In this document: positions 8,664-20,808 of the stretch, piece after piece | How positions within the stretch are numbered: position 1 is the stretch's first letter | Layout of the letters: each line of letters opens with the position of its first letter | Assembly (NCBI RefSeq): GCF_002095385.1 | Contig: NZ_MIPP01000004.1 | Coordinates: forward strand, 104,174-168,173 | Reading direction: 5' to 3' | Length of the DNA: 64,000 bases | From: Pantoea eucrina | Lineage (GTDB): Bacteria > Pseudomonadota > Gammaproteobacteria > Enterobacterales > Enterobacteriaceae | Program-made: the position numbers and the translations under genes | Notes under the pieces: generated by a model | Databases searched by the model: none | What the model was told of the DNA's origin: nothing | The model's input: the letters and a program-made list of their open reading frames with translations, nothing else

Positions 8664-10139
8664 TTACTTAACGGCTACCGGCCACTGGCTCAGCCGTATG
8701 CCCCGCTCCGGCGCATTTTCACCAAAGTCGCGCAGAACCGCTTTCACATCCGGATCGAGATATTCCGCGTTACCCTGCTCCACAATCACCAGGCTGTTTT
8801 CCGGAATTTCTGCCAGCACGCCCTGCAGCTTAGGGTTATGCATAAACGTCAGGTTCTGATGAAAGCGCAGCACATAGTGATCGTCATGGCGGGTGAGCTG
8901 CAGCGCATTGCGGTGGCTCTGATAGATGCTGCAGAGGATCTGCACGGCGATCCCGAGGAAAATACCGGCCAGCATCCCCAGCAGGATGATGCCGCCAATC
9001 GTGGCCAGAAAAGGCACCGACTGCGCCCACCCCATCCGGATCTGCTCAGCAAACAGGCGCGGCGTCGCCAGCTTGTAGCCGGTGTAAAGCAGCACAGCGG
9101 CCAGGCTGGCCAGCGGGATCGCGTTGAGCAGCGAACTGAACCACAGGCCGCAGACCAGCAGCAGGACGCCATGGATCAGAATTGAGAGTTTACTCTGTGC
9201 ACCGACGCTGACGTTCACCGAACTGCGGACAATGACAGCGGTAATCGGCATTGCGCCCAGTAATCCTGCCGTTAAGTTACCTATTCCCTGCGCCACCATC
9301 TCTTTATCAGGCGAAGGAGCCGGATACTGCGGACGCAGTTTTTTCAGCGCCTCCTGGCTGAGCAGCGTCTCCAGGCTGGCGACCAGCGCCAGCGTAACCG
9401 CTACCACCCAGACGGCGGGATTCTGCCACGCCAGCCAGTCCGGCGTTTCCAGTTCAGCGGCCAGCGCGCTAAGGCTGTCAAACGCAGGCAGTACGATACG
9501 CGGTAACCCGTCGCCCAGCGCCGGAAAGAGCCGGTCTCCGGCGAAGGTTGCCATACAGCCAATCAGCACCGCCACCAGTGGACCGGGGATCCAGCTGAGC
9601 ACCCTGACTGACTTAACCAGCGGCGTGGTCCAGAGCCAGAGCGTCAGCAGGCCCGCGGCTGCTACCCCAATAGCACTGGCTGAGAACGCGACATTGCCTG
9701 ACATCAGCGCCCCCAGCCCGCCCTCTCCGGCTGCGCCCAGCGCCACAGGGATCTGCTGCATAATCAGCAAAATGCCGATTGCGGCCAGCATGCCTTTAAT
9801 CACGCTGCCGGGCACCAGCGCGATAAACCGCCCGGCGCGCAGCAGGCCCAGCAGGCACTGCAGGACACCCGCCAGAATCAGCGCGGTCAGAAAAGCAGAA
9901 AAACTGCCCAGCGTCTGGATGGACGCCACCACAATCGTTACCAGCCCTGCTGCCGGGCCGCTGACCGCAAAGCGCGACGGACTCAGCGCGGTTACCAGCA
10001 GCCCGCCAATTACACCGGTAAGCAGACCGGCGAAAGGCGGCAGACCGCTGGCCTGAGCAATGCCCAGGCAAAGCGGCAGCGCCACCAGAAATACCACCAG
10101 CCCGGCCGGAATATCCTGCCGCAGTGTTTTAACGTTCAT
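8664..10139 (-). CDS. SulP family inorganic anion transporter
   Basis: A 491-aa polytopic inner-membrane protein of the SLC26/SulP family. The start LRQDIPAGLVVFLVALPLCLGIA matches the first membrane span of the family, and FAVSGPAAGLVTIVVA matches the conserved segment of TM3. The transmembrane domain covers about residues 10-410. The remaining 80 residues look like a short or degenerate STAS region (NSLVIVEQGNAEYLDPDVKAVL). Substrate cannot be read from sequence; sulfate, bicarbonate or dicarboxylates are possible. No carbonic anhydrase gene adjoins it, though such pairs exist elsewhere. Confidence 0.85.
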   Translation of the reverse strand: MNVKTLRQDIPAGLVVFLVALPLCLGIAQASGLPPFAGLLTGVIGGLLVTALSPSRFAVSGPAAGLVTIVVASIQTLGSFSAFLTALILAGVLQCLLGLLRAGRFIALVPGSVIKGMLAAIGILLIMQQIPVALGAAGEGGLGALMSGNVAFSASAIGVAAAGLLTLWLWTTPLVKSVRVLSWIPGPLVAVLIGCMATFAGDRLFPALGDGLPRIVLPAFDSLSALAAELETPDWLAWQNPAVWVVAVTLALVASLETLLSQEALKKLRPQYPAPSPDKEMVAQGIGNLTAGLLGAMPITAVIVRSSVNVSVGAQSKLSILIHGVLLLVCGLWFSSLLNAIPLASLAAVLLYTGYKLATPRLFAEQIRMGWAQSVPFLATIGGIILLGMLAGIFLGIAVQILCSIYQSHRNALQLTRHDDHYVLRFHQNLTFMHNPKLQGVLAEIPENSLVIVEQGNAEYLDPDVKAVLRDFGENAPERGIRLSQWPVAVK

Positions 10140-11070
10140 GGCACACGCTCCTCAGCTGATTGCGGTACAGATGACGCAGAGGGTATTTAACATAGCCTGA
10201 GCGGTGCTCATGACAGGGTAAAACGGCGCCGCGATATTTCACTGATAACGGTTTTTGTATCATCACAATCATCTTCTCTTTATGCCTGCGTATCTGATTT
10301 GCAGATAATAAATGCCCTCTGAGCAGGAGGCCGTAAACCTCCGCAGCGGAAACAAAGCAGCTTCACCTCACAAAAATTGGTTATAGCCGCTTAAGATTTA
10401 AGTTGCATCTTTATTATTTAACGCCGCGGGACGGCAGCCGTTTTGTAAAATAAAAGTCAGGAAAGGTAATTAATAAGTCAGTTTAAGCAAGCATATTTAA
10501 AAGAGGATAATTAGTTAAAGCGATTATATTTCAATGGATAAAAATCTATAAAAAATAACGCAAGAAGCTGGCTGACAAAAATATACATATTACCTGGCAG
10601 CAGCGTGCACCGCGCTGGCTAATAATCGCACTATAACCAGGATAGTTCTTAGTTATTAAAATTAATGCTTAGCGCAATAATCTGTATTATCCGGAAAACA
10701 TCAAAATTATCCACTCATCGCTGGCGTAAAATCAGGTTATATATCATGAAATGCCGCCAGCGCCTGGCAGCTAACGCAAAATGTAAATATGCGTGGCTCT
10801 GACGGTAAAACGTAATCCCCTGCGCCGCCGGGTGTTTTTTCAGTGGTCAAATTATTTACCGTTCCACTCTTTTATGCAGTTACTCCGGCTCTGCGCGGCA
10901 ATCTCAGCGCAGGCCATCGTGAAACACAGCGCTGTGATACGGGCAGCTATAAGCTGAACGCATGACGTTAGCCGTGATGAGAAAGATATCTGCCAGAGCG
11001 CTGTAAAAACGTACCGGTTAACGTAAGCTGTGCGCAGTCGCCGGTTACGTTCAGGTCACAGGAGAGAAGT
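10140..11070. other. 931-bp gene-poor intergenic region with AT-rich core
   Basis: The two flanking genes diverge. Bases about 10370-10760 are clearly AT-rich against the GC-rich genome and carry many TTA/AAT runs. The right part has a near-direct repeat (CCGGTTAACGT at 11014-11024, CCGGTTACGT at 11041-11050) just upstream of the laccase-domain gene. Only trivial ORFs are visible, for example 18 codons from 10747. No tRNA or clear terminator was seen. Confidence 0.4.
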
Positions 11071-11784
11071 ATGGAGAGTAAAATCTGCGGTCCGCGTTCA
11101 GCGCTGCTGGATAGCCTGACATGGCTGGAGTATGCCTTTCAGCCTGCGGGTCTGCCTGCACCTGAGGCTGCCGCTTACGGACATCAGCGTCACAGCGCCC
11201 GCGTGGTGTTATCGGGACAAAACCGGCCGCCAAAAAGCTGTGAATCTGACGGTGTGATTGCTGAAGATAACCGTCCGGTAGCGGTTTATACTGCCGACTG
11301 CCTGCCGGTGCTGTTTGCCGATCCCGTGCAGCAGCAGGTGGCGGCGATCCATGCCGGGCTGAACGGCACGCTTAGCGGAATTCTGCAAAGCGCGCTGGAT
11401 GTCCTGCTGGCACGCGGCGCGAGTATCGATACGCTTTGCGTCGCTATCGGTCCGGCCATTGGCCCCTGCTGTTATGAGCTGGGCGAGGATCGTATCCGCC
11501 AGATGCAGCAGCTCAGCGATCTGCCGCCGCTGCAGTGGACGCATCAGCAACCCGTGAATCCGCAGGCGGTACGTGCGCAGGCGCAGGCGCAGCAGCAGGG
11601 GGCGTGGTTCAGCCTGCCCGGGCTGGCGCGCAGCATCCTGCTAGAGCGCGGACTCGGGCCGGCACAGATTGATGCGGTCAACGTATGTACCTACTGTATG
11701 GCCGAGGCGGGATCCAGCTACCGGCGCAATACCCACTTCAGTAGTGGATACCAGTCGCGCTTTTCGTGGATCCGCCGTCGTTAA
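11071..11784 (+). CDS. Laccase-domain (YfiH/PgeF family) protein
   Basis: This 237-aa protein belongs to the multi-copper-oxidase-like YfiH/YlmD/LACC1 family, now known for purine nucleoside phosphorylase/deaminase activity and, for E. coli PgeF, peptidoglycan editing. Probable metal ligands are H41 (GHQRHS), C77 (TADCLPVL) and H94 (AIHAGLNGT). The family end CTYCMAEAGSSYRRN is present. The usual HAGWRG is HAGLNG here, and the sequence diverges from PgeF, which normally lies beside clpB. It is therefore probably a paralog. A good SD (CAGGAGAG) precedes the ATG. Confidence 0.75.
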   Translation: MESKICGPRSALLDSLTWLEYAFQPAGLPAPEAAAYGHQRHSARVVLSGQNRPPKSCESDGVIAEDNRPVAVYTADCLPVLFADPVQQQVAAIHAGLNGTLSGILQSALDVLLARGASIDTLCVAIGPAIGPCCYELGEDRIRQMQQLSDLPPLQWTHQQPVNPQAVRAQAQAQQQGAWFSLPGLARSILLERGLGPAQIDAVNVCTYCMAEAGSSYRRNTHFSSGYQSRFSWIRRR

Positions 11785-11927
11785 TCGCTTTGCTGCCCTG
11801 TGAGCAGCCGGCCCGTGGATAAGCGCGCTAAGCGTCAGCAGAGCCGCGGCTCCAGGCGGCGAGATTGGCGCTTTCTTCTGAATCTCCACTGTTTAAAATG
11901 TTGCCAGGCAGGCTCTCGGGCCACGCA

Positions 11928-12691
11928 CTACACGGCTACGCGCATACCGCCATCGACAAACAGCAGATGTCCGTTAACGAAATCTGAGGCGGCAGAGGCC
12001 AGAAAGATGGCGGCACCAATCAGCTCTTCCGGCTTACCCCAGCGCGCAGCAGGCGTACGCTTAGTCAGCCAGCCGGTAAACGCGGGATCGTCAGCCAGCG
12101 GCTGCGTCATCTCGGTGACAAAGTAGCCCGGCGCAATCGCATTAACCTGAATGTTGTAGCGCGCCAGCTCGACGCACATTCCCCGCGTCAGCATGGTGAC
12201 CGCCCCTTTAGAGGCCGCATATGGCGTGATGGTGTCGCGGCCCAGCTCACTCTGCATTGAACCGATATTGATAATTTTGCCGCGCTGGCGCGTTACCATC
12301 TGCTGCGCCACTTTTTGCGAGACAAAAAACACGGCGGTCTGGTTTACCGCAATTACGTCGTGCCAGTCCTGTTCAGGAAACTCCAGAAAAGGCCGCCGAC
12401 GCTGGATGCCGGCGTTATTTACCAGAATATCGATGGCGCCCCACTGTGCTTCAATTTCATCGATCGCCTGATGCACCGCGCCGGAATCGGTTACGTCAAA
12501 CGCTTTGGCCCGGGCGACGATCCCCTGCTCACGCAGGCGACGGCGGCGCGCTCTGCCCCTTCAGCTGTGGTCGCGTTAATAATCACTTCGGCGCCGGCTT
12601 CACCCAGGCCCTGCGCCAGCAGAAACCCGATACCGCGTGCTGAACCGGTCAGCAGTACACGCTTGCCGGCCAGAGAAAAGAGTGCGTTCAT
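11928..12691 (-). pseudogene. idnO: Gluconate 5-dehydrogenase gene idnO, disrupted by a frameshift
   Basis: Two adjacent frames together encode a complete short-chain dehydrogenase very close to E. coli IdnO, which reduces 5-keto-D-gluconate to D-gluconate. The first frame (12691 to a TAA near 12491) carries the N-terminal dinucleotide motif GSARGIGF. The second frame carries NNAG, the catalytic S and YAASK (TPYAASKGA) and VDGG to the stop at 11928. The join is in codons for AERAA...LREQGI; compared with E. coli spacing it is one base short (around 12545-12560). The first frame alone gives a 66-aa non-functional product. It lies directly downstream of idnD. Confidence 0.85.
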
Positions 12692-12700
12692 AGTATCTCC

Positions 12701-13732
12701 CTAAAAAGTCAGCTGAACTTTTGCCGCGCGGGTTTTATCGCTGGCAAACTGCAGCGCCGCATCGATATCCTGAAGCGGGTATTCCCCGCTGTAGAGCGGC
12801 AGCGGGTTGATAACGCCCTGCGCCAGCCACTCAACTGCCGTATTAAATTCATGCGTAAAACGGAACGATCCCGTCAGATTTATCTCTTTGGCAATCAGCG
12901 TCATCAGGGGGAAATCAGGAAATGCGCCGCCCATTCCTACCTGCACCACCGTGCCTCTGGCACACACAACTTCCAGGCAGCTCTGCAGTGACGCCGGATG
13001 GCCGGACGCTTCAAACGCAACATCGAAGTAGCCCTTATCCGCCATCCAGCCGGTGAAATCGCCGCTTGCCGCGTTAACTATTTGCGTGGCACCCATTTGC
13101 TGCGCCATCTCCAGCGAACGTTCACTGATATCGCTGCAGACAACCTCTGCAGCACCACGCGCCTGCGCGGCAGCGGCAATCAGACAGCCAATTGGCCCGG
13201 TGCCGGAGATAAAGATACGCTTACCGGTAAGATCGCCAGCCTGATGCGTGGCGTGAATGCAGACCGCGAGCGGCTCAGCAAACACCATCACCTTTTCATC
13301 GGCATCCTGTGGAAAAGGCACGCACTGGCTGCTCGCCACCACTTTGTGCCGGGTAAATCCGCCATCGACGTGCGGGACATACATTGCACTGCCAAAAAAG
13401 CGCATGGCGGTACACTGGTTCTCCTGCTGGCGCTGACAATATTTGCATTCACCGCAGGGTTTAGCTGGATTGACAGCCACTTTTTGCTGCGGCTGCAGGC
13501 GGGGATCGTCGCTTTCAATGACGTAACCAATCACTTCATGCCCGAGTATCATGGGCATTTGCAGCGCAAAGCTGCCCACTTTTCCCTCCTGGTAGTAGTG
13601 CAGATCGGAGCCGCAGATTCCGCCGCGCGTAATGCGCACCAGCGTGCCGGAGCCATCCCATTGCACCTGCTGCTGTGCGACACTGACCTGCTTTTTGCCG
13701 GTAATAACGCAGGATTGCGTTTCAATATTCAT
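12701..13732 (-). CDS. idnD: L-idonate 5-dehydrogenase
   Basis: IdnD (343 aa) is a zinc-dependent medium-chain dehydrogenase oxidising L-idonate to 5-ketogluconate in the GntII pathway. Catalytic zinc ligands are C40 (GGICGSD) and H65-E66 (GHEV). A structural-zinc lobe (KPCGECKYC...C) lies at about 95-107 and the nucleotide-binding GTGPIGCLI near 180. Length and sequence match E. coli IdnD well. No idnT permease, idnK kinase or idnR regulator is nearby, unlike E. coli, so substrate entry must be encoded elsewhere. Its partner idnO is frameshifted. Confidence 0.93.
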   Translation of the reverse strand: MNIETQSCVITGKKQVSVAQQQVQWDGSGTLVRITRGGICGSDLHYYQEGKVGSFALQMPMILGHEVIGYVIESDDPRLQPQQKVAVNPAKPCGECKYCQRQQENQCTAMRFFGSAMYVPHVDGGFTRHKVVASSQCVPFPQDADEKVMVFAEPLAVCIHATHQAGDLTGKRIFISGTGPIGCLIAAAAQARGAAEVVCSDISERSLEMAQQMGATQIVNAASGDFTGWMADKGYFDVAFEASGHPASLQSCLEVVCARGTVVQVGMGGAFPDFPLMTLIAKEINLTGSFRFTHEFNTAVEWLAQGVINPLPLYSGEYPLQDIDAALQFASDKTRAAKVQLTF

Positions 13733-13791
13733 GTTTATCCTGTGAGTCTGATAATGTGACGACTATAAAAACGGGTTAAACAGGATAAAAC

Positions 13792-13807
13792 TGTGATGAA
13801 CATCACT
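13792..13807. promoter_or_regulatory. Candidate CRP site upstream of idnD
   Basis: TGTGA-N6-TCACT matches the CRP consensus TGTGA-N6-TCACA at nine of ten positions. It lies about 60 bp upstream of the idnD ATG. E. coli idn genes are CRP-activated, so catabolite control here is plausible. Confidence 0.55.
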
Positions 13808-13828
13808 CAGAACGATGTTACAGAAAAG

Positions 13829-13844
13829 ATGTTACCGGGAACGT
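13829..13844. promoter_or_regulatory. Candidate GntR/IdnR operator upstream of idnD
   Basis: ATGTTACCGGGAACGT is an imperfect 16-bp palindrome resembling the GntR/IdnR operator core (TGTTACC-GGTAACA). It lies 22 bp further upstream of idnD than the CRP site. No gntR or idnR gene is in the window, so the regulator would act in trans. Confidence 0.5.
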
Positions 13845-13891
13845 GAACTGGCTATCAGGTTGCTGCGCTCGGGCGCGGCCGCCCTGCGCGA

Positions 13892-14590
13892 TTACCGGGC
13901 TGACAGCAGCTCCCGGCTATATTTAAATAGTTCCGAATCTGAACGGACGCCGAGCTTTTTCAGCGCCGACTGCTTCTGTCCGCTTACCGTCTTCCGGCTT
14001 CGTCTGAACTTGGCCGCAATCTGTGAAACGCTCATGCCATCAAGAAAGCAGCGGATCACTTCTGCTTCACGCGGACTTAATAATCTTATTTTTTCGTGAA
14101 GAACCGGCTTACAGCTGATACAGAAATCATCGTCCGCCTTTTTTCCGGAAATGGCATACAGCGTCTGGATCTCTTCAGCAAGGTGCGTGGCTAAAAACAG
14201 GTTATTCTCAGCAACGGATCTGACCGCCGCCAGTACCTCTTCAAAGGGATGGCTTTTACCGATAAACCCGTTTACGCCGGCCCGGAGTACCATTCTTGCT
14301 ACCGCCGGGCTTTCGGCAGAGGTTAAAACCAGCATTTTCTGCATCGGATAGTGATTACGTATTTGCTTTATTAGCGTCAGGCCATCAATTTCACGCTCGC
14401 CCAGCAGGAAATCCAGAATCAGAACATCAACACTGTGCGTACTTAACGCGCTGAAAAGCTCGCTGCCGGAAGACCAGGCAGCAACAAGGTGAATATCGGG
14501 ATGGTTTTTCAGACATAGCTCAAAAACCAGACGAATCATAGGATGACCGTCAAGAACAGCAATACGGACTGGCTGAGTGTTTAAATCCAA
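13892..14590 (-). CDS. Orphan response regulator of the RcsB/LuxR type
   Basis: A 232-aa protein with a receiver domain (about 8-130) and a LuxR-type helix-turn-helix (about 165-230, LSPREAEVIRCFLDGMSVSQIA then RRSRKTVSGQK). It resembles RcsB in both parts. The phospho-acceptor is D60 (LILDF), T90/S91 follow, and K112 is present. The acidic pair is reduced to D14-G15 (LDGHP instead of DDHP), which could alter Mg2+ binding and phosphorylation. No histidine kinase lies nearby. Target genes cannot be inferred. Confidence 0.8.
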   Translation of the reverse strand: MDLNTQPVRIAVLDGHPMIRLVFELCLKNHPDIHLVAAWSSGSELFSALSTHSVDVLILDFLLGEREIDGLTLIKQIRNHYPMQKMLVLTSAESPAVARMVLRAGVNGFIGKSHPFEEVLAAVRSVAENNLFLATHLAEEIQTLYAISGKKADDDFCISCKPVLHEKIRLLSPREAEVIRCFLDGMSVSQIAAKFRRSRKTVSGQKQSALKKLGVRSDSELFKYSRELLSAR

Positions 14591-17284
<2,694 letters not shown>

Positions 17285-18403
17285 TCAGCGCAGTTTGACC
17301 GCGCGCAGCACCACAAACTTGGCGCTGGACGCCACCAGTTCGCAGTTACCAAACAGCTTCTTCATCTTCTGGTGATAGCCGAGGTGCCGGTTGCCCACGA
17401 TGCGCAGCTCACCGCCATACTGCAGGCAACGCTTTGCGTCGCGCAGCATCTGCCACGCCAGGTGATCGGTAACCGCATGCTGCTGGTGGAACGGCGGATT
17501 GCACAACACCGCATGCAGCCGGTCGGAGGGAAAGCCGCTCAGCACATTATTAACGCGGAACTGACTGCGCGACAGATCCTGCGGGCGGTTAACCCTGACG
17601 TTCAGCTCGCTGGAGGCGACCGCCATATAAGATTCATCATAAAACAGTACCTCAGCCTGCGGATTCTGCTCCAGTGCCATTAAGCCAATCACGCCGTTGC
17701 CGCAGCCGAGATCCATGATTTCGCCTTCAATATTGTGTGGCAAATGCTGCATAAACAGCCGCGCGCCAATATCCAGCGAAGTGCGTGAAAAGACGTTGGC
17801 GTGGTTATGGATCTGGTAAGGCGTCTCATCGAGTGGCCAGACGGTAGTGTCCGCCGCCTCAGCCAGCGCCGGGGCGCTGTAACGGCTGTAGATCAGACGC
17901 GCTTTTTTCCAGGCCAGCGACGTTTTACTCTCACCCAGAATTCGCTCAAACAGCTGCAGGGTGGAGTTATGAATATCTTTTGCTTTGGCTGCCGCCAGAA
18001 TCAGCGTCTCTGGCGTGGCCACGCTGCGCAGCGCACGCAGCTGATGCTCCAGCAGCGCCAGCGCTTTGGGAATTTTGATTAAGACAGCAGCAGGCGCCGC
18101 AGGCAGCGCGCTCAGGCTGTCAATAAAGTGAATGCGATCGTCAGACAAACCATTTAAGCGCAGATTCTGTCTGGCTGCCTGCTGGCTCAGCCAGGAGTCG
18201 CTGACGTGCCAGATCTCCCGATCCTGCAGGCCACAGGTTAATGCCCCAAAGCTGTCATTGAACACCAGCACCGGACCTTCCGGCAGCGTCTGCTGCAGCA
18301 GATATTCATCGGCAGCATCCCACGCCTGTAACGGGCTCTCTTCGCGCATCGGCGGAAAGCGCTCCAGCGTAAGGGTGCTATGGGTCAGTTCAAGTTGGCT
18401 CAT
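17285..18403 (-). CDS. rlmG: 23S rRNA (guanine-1835-N2)-methyltransferase RlmG
   Basis: RlmG (YgjO, 372 aa) methylates G1835 of 23S rRNA using SAM. It has a duplicated RsmC-like architecture; the catalytic half holds [12 protein letters not shown] (motif I) and the NPPFHQ motif near residue 305. I place the start at 18403 (MSQLELTHS) because GGAG lies 5 nt upstream and the E. coli protein begins at this point; a longer frame begins at 18433. fadH-rlmG-ygjP order is as in E. coli. It converges with fadH without any intergenic base. Confidence 0.93.
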   Translation of the reverse strand: MSQLELTHSTLTLERFPPMREESPLQAWDAADEYLLQQTLPEGPVLVFNDSFGALTCGLQDREIWHVSDSWLSQQAARQNLRLNGLSDDRIHFIDSLSALPAAPAAVLIKIPKALALLEHQLRALRSVATPETLILAAAKAKDIHNSTLQLFERILGESKTSLAWKKARLIYSRYSAPALAEAADTTVWPLDETPYQIHNHANVFSRTSLDIGARLFMQHLPHNIEGEIMDLGCGNGVIGLMALEQNPQAEVLFYDESYMAVASSELNVRVNRPQDLSRSQFRVNNVLSGFPSDRLHAVLCNPPFHQQHAVTDHLAWQMLRDAKRCLQYGGELRIVGNRHLGYHQKMKKLFGNCELVASSAKFVVLRAVKLR

Positions 18404-18485
18404 GGGATCTCCGGCGTGGTACACTTTGCGCAATTTTCGCCCTGAAAAGGGGGGCGCAGTATACTGTCTTTCGTCAGGAATCCCA

Positions 18486-18986
18486 ATGTCATTAATTTAT
18501 CTGCAGGGTTACCCTGAAAATATCCTCGAACAGGTGCAAATGCTGATTGATCATCAGCGATTAGGCGCGTTCCTGCAGCAGCGCTATCCCGAGACGCATG
18601 ATGTGGTCAGCGATCGCGCGCTGTATGACTACACGCAGGCGATAAAAAATCGCTATATGCGCAGCGCACCTCCGGTAAGCAAAATCCTCTGGGATAATAA
18701 AATCAAAGTGATGAAGCATGCGCTGGGGCTGCACACGGCCATTTCCCGCGTACAGGGCGGCAACCTGAAAGCTAAAGCGGAGATCCGCATCTCCACCTTT
18801 TTCCGCCTTGCTCCTGAGCCTTTCCTGCGCATGATTGTGGTGCACGAACTCGCCCACCTCAAAGAGAAAGATCACAGCAAAGCGTTCTATCAGCTCTGCT
18901 GCCATATGGAGCCTGACTATCATCAGCTGGAATTTGACGCGCGCCTGTGGATGACCGATCAGGCGATGCGCGGCAACGCAGCTTAA
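18486..18986 (+). CDS. ygjP: YgjP family metal-dependent hydrolase
   Basis: A 166-aa zinc-metallopeptidase-like protein (YgjP/DUF45, wrongly often called SprT/M48-like). The zinc motif HELAH is at 120-124, with [10 protein letters not shown] following. E. coli YgjP has been reported as a UTP pyrophosphatase; I give this from memory. The ATG at 18486 matches the E. coli N-terminus; a long upstream extension of the frame overlaps rlmG antisense and is not real. Its TAA overlaps the convergent ClC gene's stop in the shared sequence TTAA. Confidence 0.9.
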   Translation: MSLIYLQGYPENILEQVQMLIDHQRLGAFLQQRYPETHDVVSDRALYDYTQAIKNRYMRSAPPVSKILWDNKIKVMKHALGLHTAISRVQGGNLKAKAEIRISTFFRLAPEPFLRMIVVHELAHLKEKDHSKAFYQLCCHMEPDYHQLEFDARLWMTDQAMRGNAA

Positions 18987-20671
18987 AGAAACTCCTGTGC
19001 TTTCTGAATCAGACTGGTTTTGGTCAGGGCGCCCATAAAACGACGCTCCTGCGGATTATTCAGCACCGGCAGCCGCTCGAGCGTCACGCGTGAAAATGCC
19101 TCCCACCCTTCGCGCATGCTCTGTCCCTGAAAAATGCAGGGAAAGTTGCTATCCATGACGGTGCTGACCGGCGAGTCCAGAGTGATCTCCTGCGCCAGTA
19201 CCTTGCGCGAGATCTCGTGAATGGAGACCACGCCCAGAAACTGCCCCGCCTGATTCAGTACGTAAACATAGCGTTCACGCTTCAGCGAGCTGACCGCCAG
19301 CGCCTGTCCGACCGACTCTTCCGGCTGCAGCGCTGCACCGGGAATAATCAGCTGGTCGACACGCATATGGTCAAAATCATACCAGGCTTCAGAACGGCTC
19401 AGGTGATGGCTGACCACCGGATAGGTGCTGGCGGACTGCAGGCGGTAGACCACCATTGAAGCCAGGACCGAGGCGATCATCAGCGGAAACAGCAGGCTGC
19501 TGTTAAGCGTCATCTCCAGTACCATCAGCATCGCCATCAGCGGAGCCTGACTGACAGCGGCCAGCACGGCGGCCATGCCTATTGCTGCATAGAGCAGCGT
19601 ATCGCCCACCGGCAGCTGCAGCGCGGCTGCGCTCTGCGCCAGAATCACCCCGAGCAGGGCGCCAATCAGCAGCGAGGGCGTAAACAGTCCGCCGACGGCA
19701 TTTGAGCCTACGGAGAGGGTTGTCGCCAGGGTTTTGAGCAGCAGCAGCAGCAGCAGTCCGGTGATGACATAGTGCCCCTCAATGATCTTCACAATCACTT
19801 CATAGCCGTTGCCGAGAATATCCGTGGAGAGCAGCGCCAGCAGGCCGACAGCGACGCCTCCTGCGCCAAGCCGCAGCGGCAGCGATCGCACGCGGCTGAA
19901 TAGCCGCCGGCTGCGGCCAATCAGCGCGATCAGCAGCCAGCCGGCAACGCCTGCTATCAGACCAATCAGCACTGTCATCAGCAGGCTCACTCCATCCATC
20001 TGAAACAGCGTATCGGCAAGCGGATAAAGCGCATTGCGAAAACCCAGCGCCCACATGGTCATCACCGCCACCGCAGAGGCGACAATCAGCGGGATCAGTC
20101 GCTGCAGGGCTGAAATACCAAAAGCAATTTCAGCAACAAAGATCGCCGAGGCAAGTGGCGCGTGGTAAACCGAGGAGAGGCCCGCTGCTGCCGCCATGGC
20201 GACAATGTCGCTGTTGCGCAGATTGAGCGATGCCGGCAGCCAGCGTCCCAGCAGACTGCCGCTGAGCGCTGAGAGCTGTACCATCGGCCCCTCTTTACCG
20301 ATTGAAGCGCCGCTGCCAATGCTGGCGATTGAAGAGAGCGCGCGAAACAGTGAGGTGCGCGTCGGCACGGCATCCAGCCTGGCGTTAATCACTTCCAGGT
20401 AGTCTGTTTTTACCGTTTGCTGCTGCTCAATTGCGACGGCATAGCGCAGGAACCAGCCCGCCAGTACGCCGCCGCCGCCCACCAGCAGCGGCCAGAAGAT
20501 CCACGGCCAGACGTGCATCGCCACGGTGATCTCATGGTCACTGTTAAACAGCAGCTGGTTAATCACATCGATAATGCCACGAAACGCCAGCGTCACCAGC
20601 GAGGCCATCAGCCCCACCGGAATGGCGATCAGCAGCGTGGTCCAGTTTAATGCATGTTTGCTTCCGCTCAC
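18983..20671 (-). CDS. ClC family chloride channel/antiporter with CBS domains
   Basis: A ClC protein of about 562 aa. Family motifs are GSGASIGKEGPMVQ near residue 130 (the gating glutamate lies in GKEGP) and GSNAVGGLFTPSLL near 345. After about residue 440 come two CBS domains (YVYVLNQAGQFLGVVSIHEI, RLPVLNNPQERRFMGALTKT), which E. coli ClcB lacks. I choose a GTG start at 20671 because GGGAGAG lies just upstream; an ATG at 20740 gives 23 more residues with no SD. It takes the place of ygjQ between ygjP and ygjR in E. coli. Likely proton/chloride exchange or chloride conduction; direction unknown. Confidence 0.85.
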   Translation of the reverse strand: MSGSKHALNWTTLLIAIPVGLMASLVTLAFRGIIDVINQLLFNSDHEITVAMHVWPWIFWPLLVGGGGVLAGWFLRYAVAIEQQQTVKTDYLEVINARLDAVPTRTSLFRALSSIASIGSGASIGKEGPMVQLSALSGSLLGRWLPASLNLRNSDIVAMAAAAGLSSVYHAPLASAIFVAEIAFGISALQRLIPLIVASAVAVMTMWALGFRNALYPLADTLFQMDGVSLLMTVLIGLIAGVAGWLLIALIGRSRRLFSRVRSLPLRLGAGGVAVGLLALLSTDILGNGYEVIVKIIEGHYVITGLLLLLLLKTLATTLSVGSNAVGGLFTPSLLIGALLGVILAQSAAALQLPVGDTLLYAAIGMAAVLAAVSQAPLMAMLMVLEMTLNSSLLFPLMIASVLASMVVYRLQSASTYPVVSHHLSRSEAWYDFDHMRVDQLIIPGAALQPEESVGQALAVSSLKRERYVYVLNQAGQFLGVVSIHEISRKVLAQEITLDSPVSTVMDSNFPCIFQGQSMREGWEAFSRVTLERLPVLNNPQERRFMGALTKTSLIQKAQEFL

Positions 20672-20808
20672 CCGGCTCTCCCGTTCGCAGGCTTTCAGAC
20701 ACAGGGGCTCACTATATTGGAATGCGGATCGCAGGATCAAATAGTGCCGGCAGGTTTCCTGCCGCCGCGTGCTACCCTGCGGCTTTATTTTGTCAGGAGA
20801 GCAGACCT

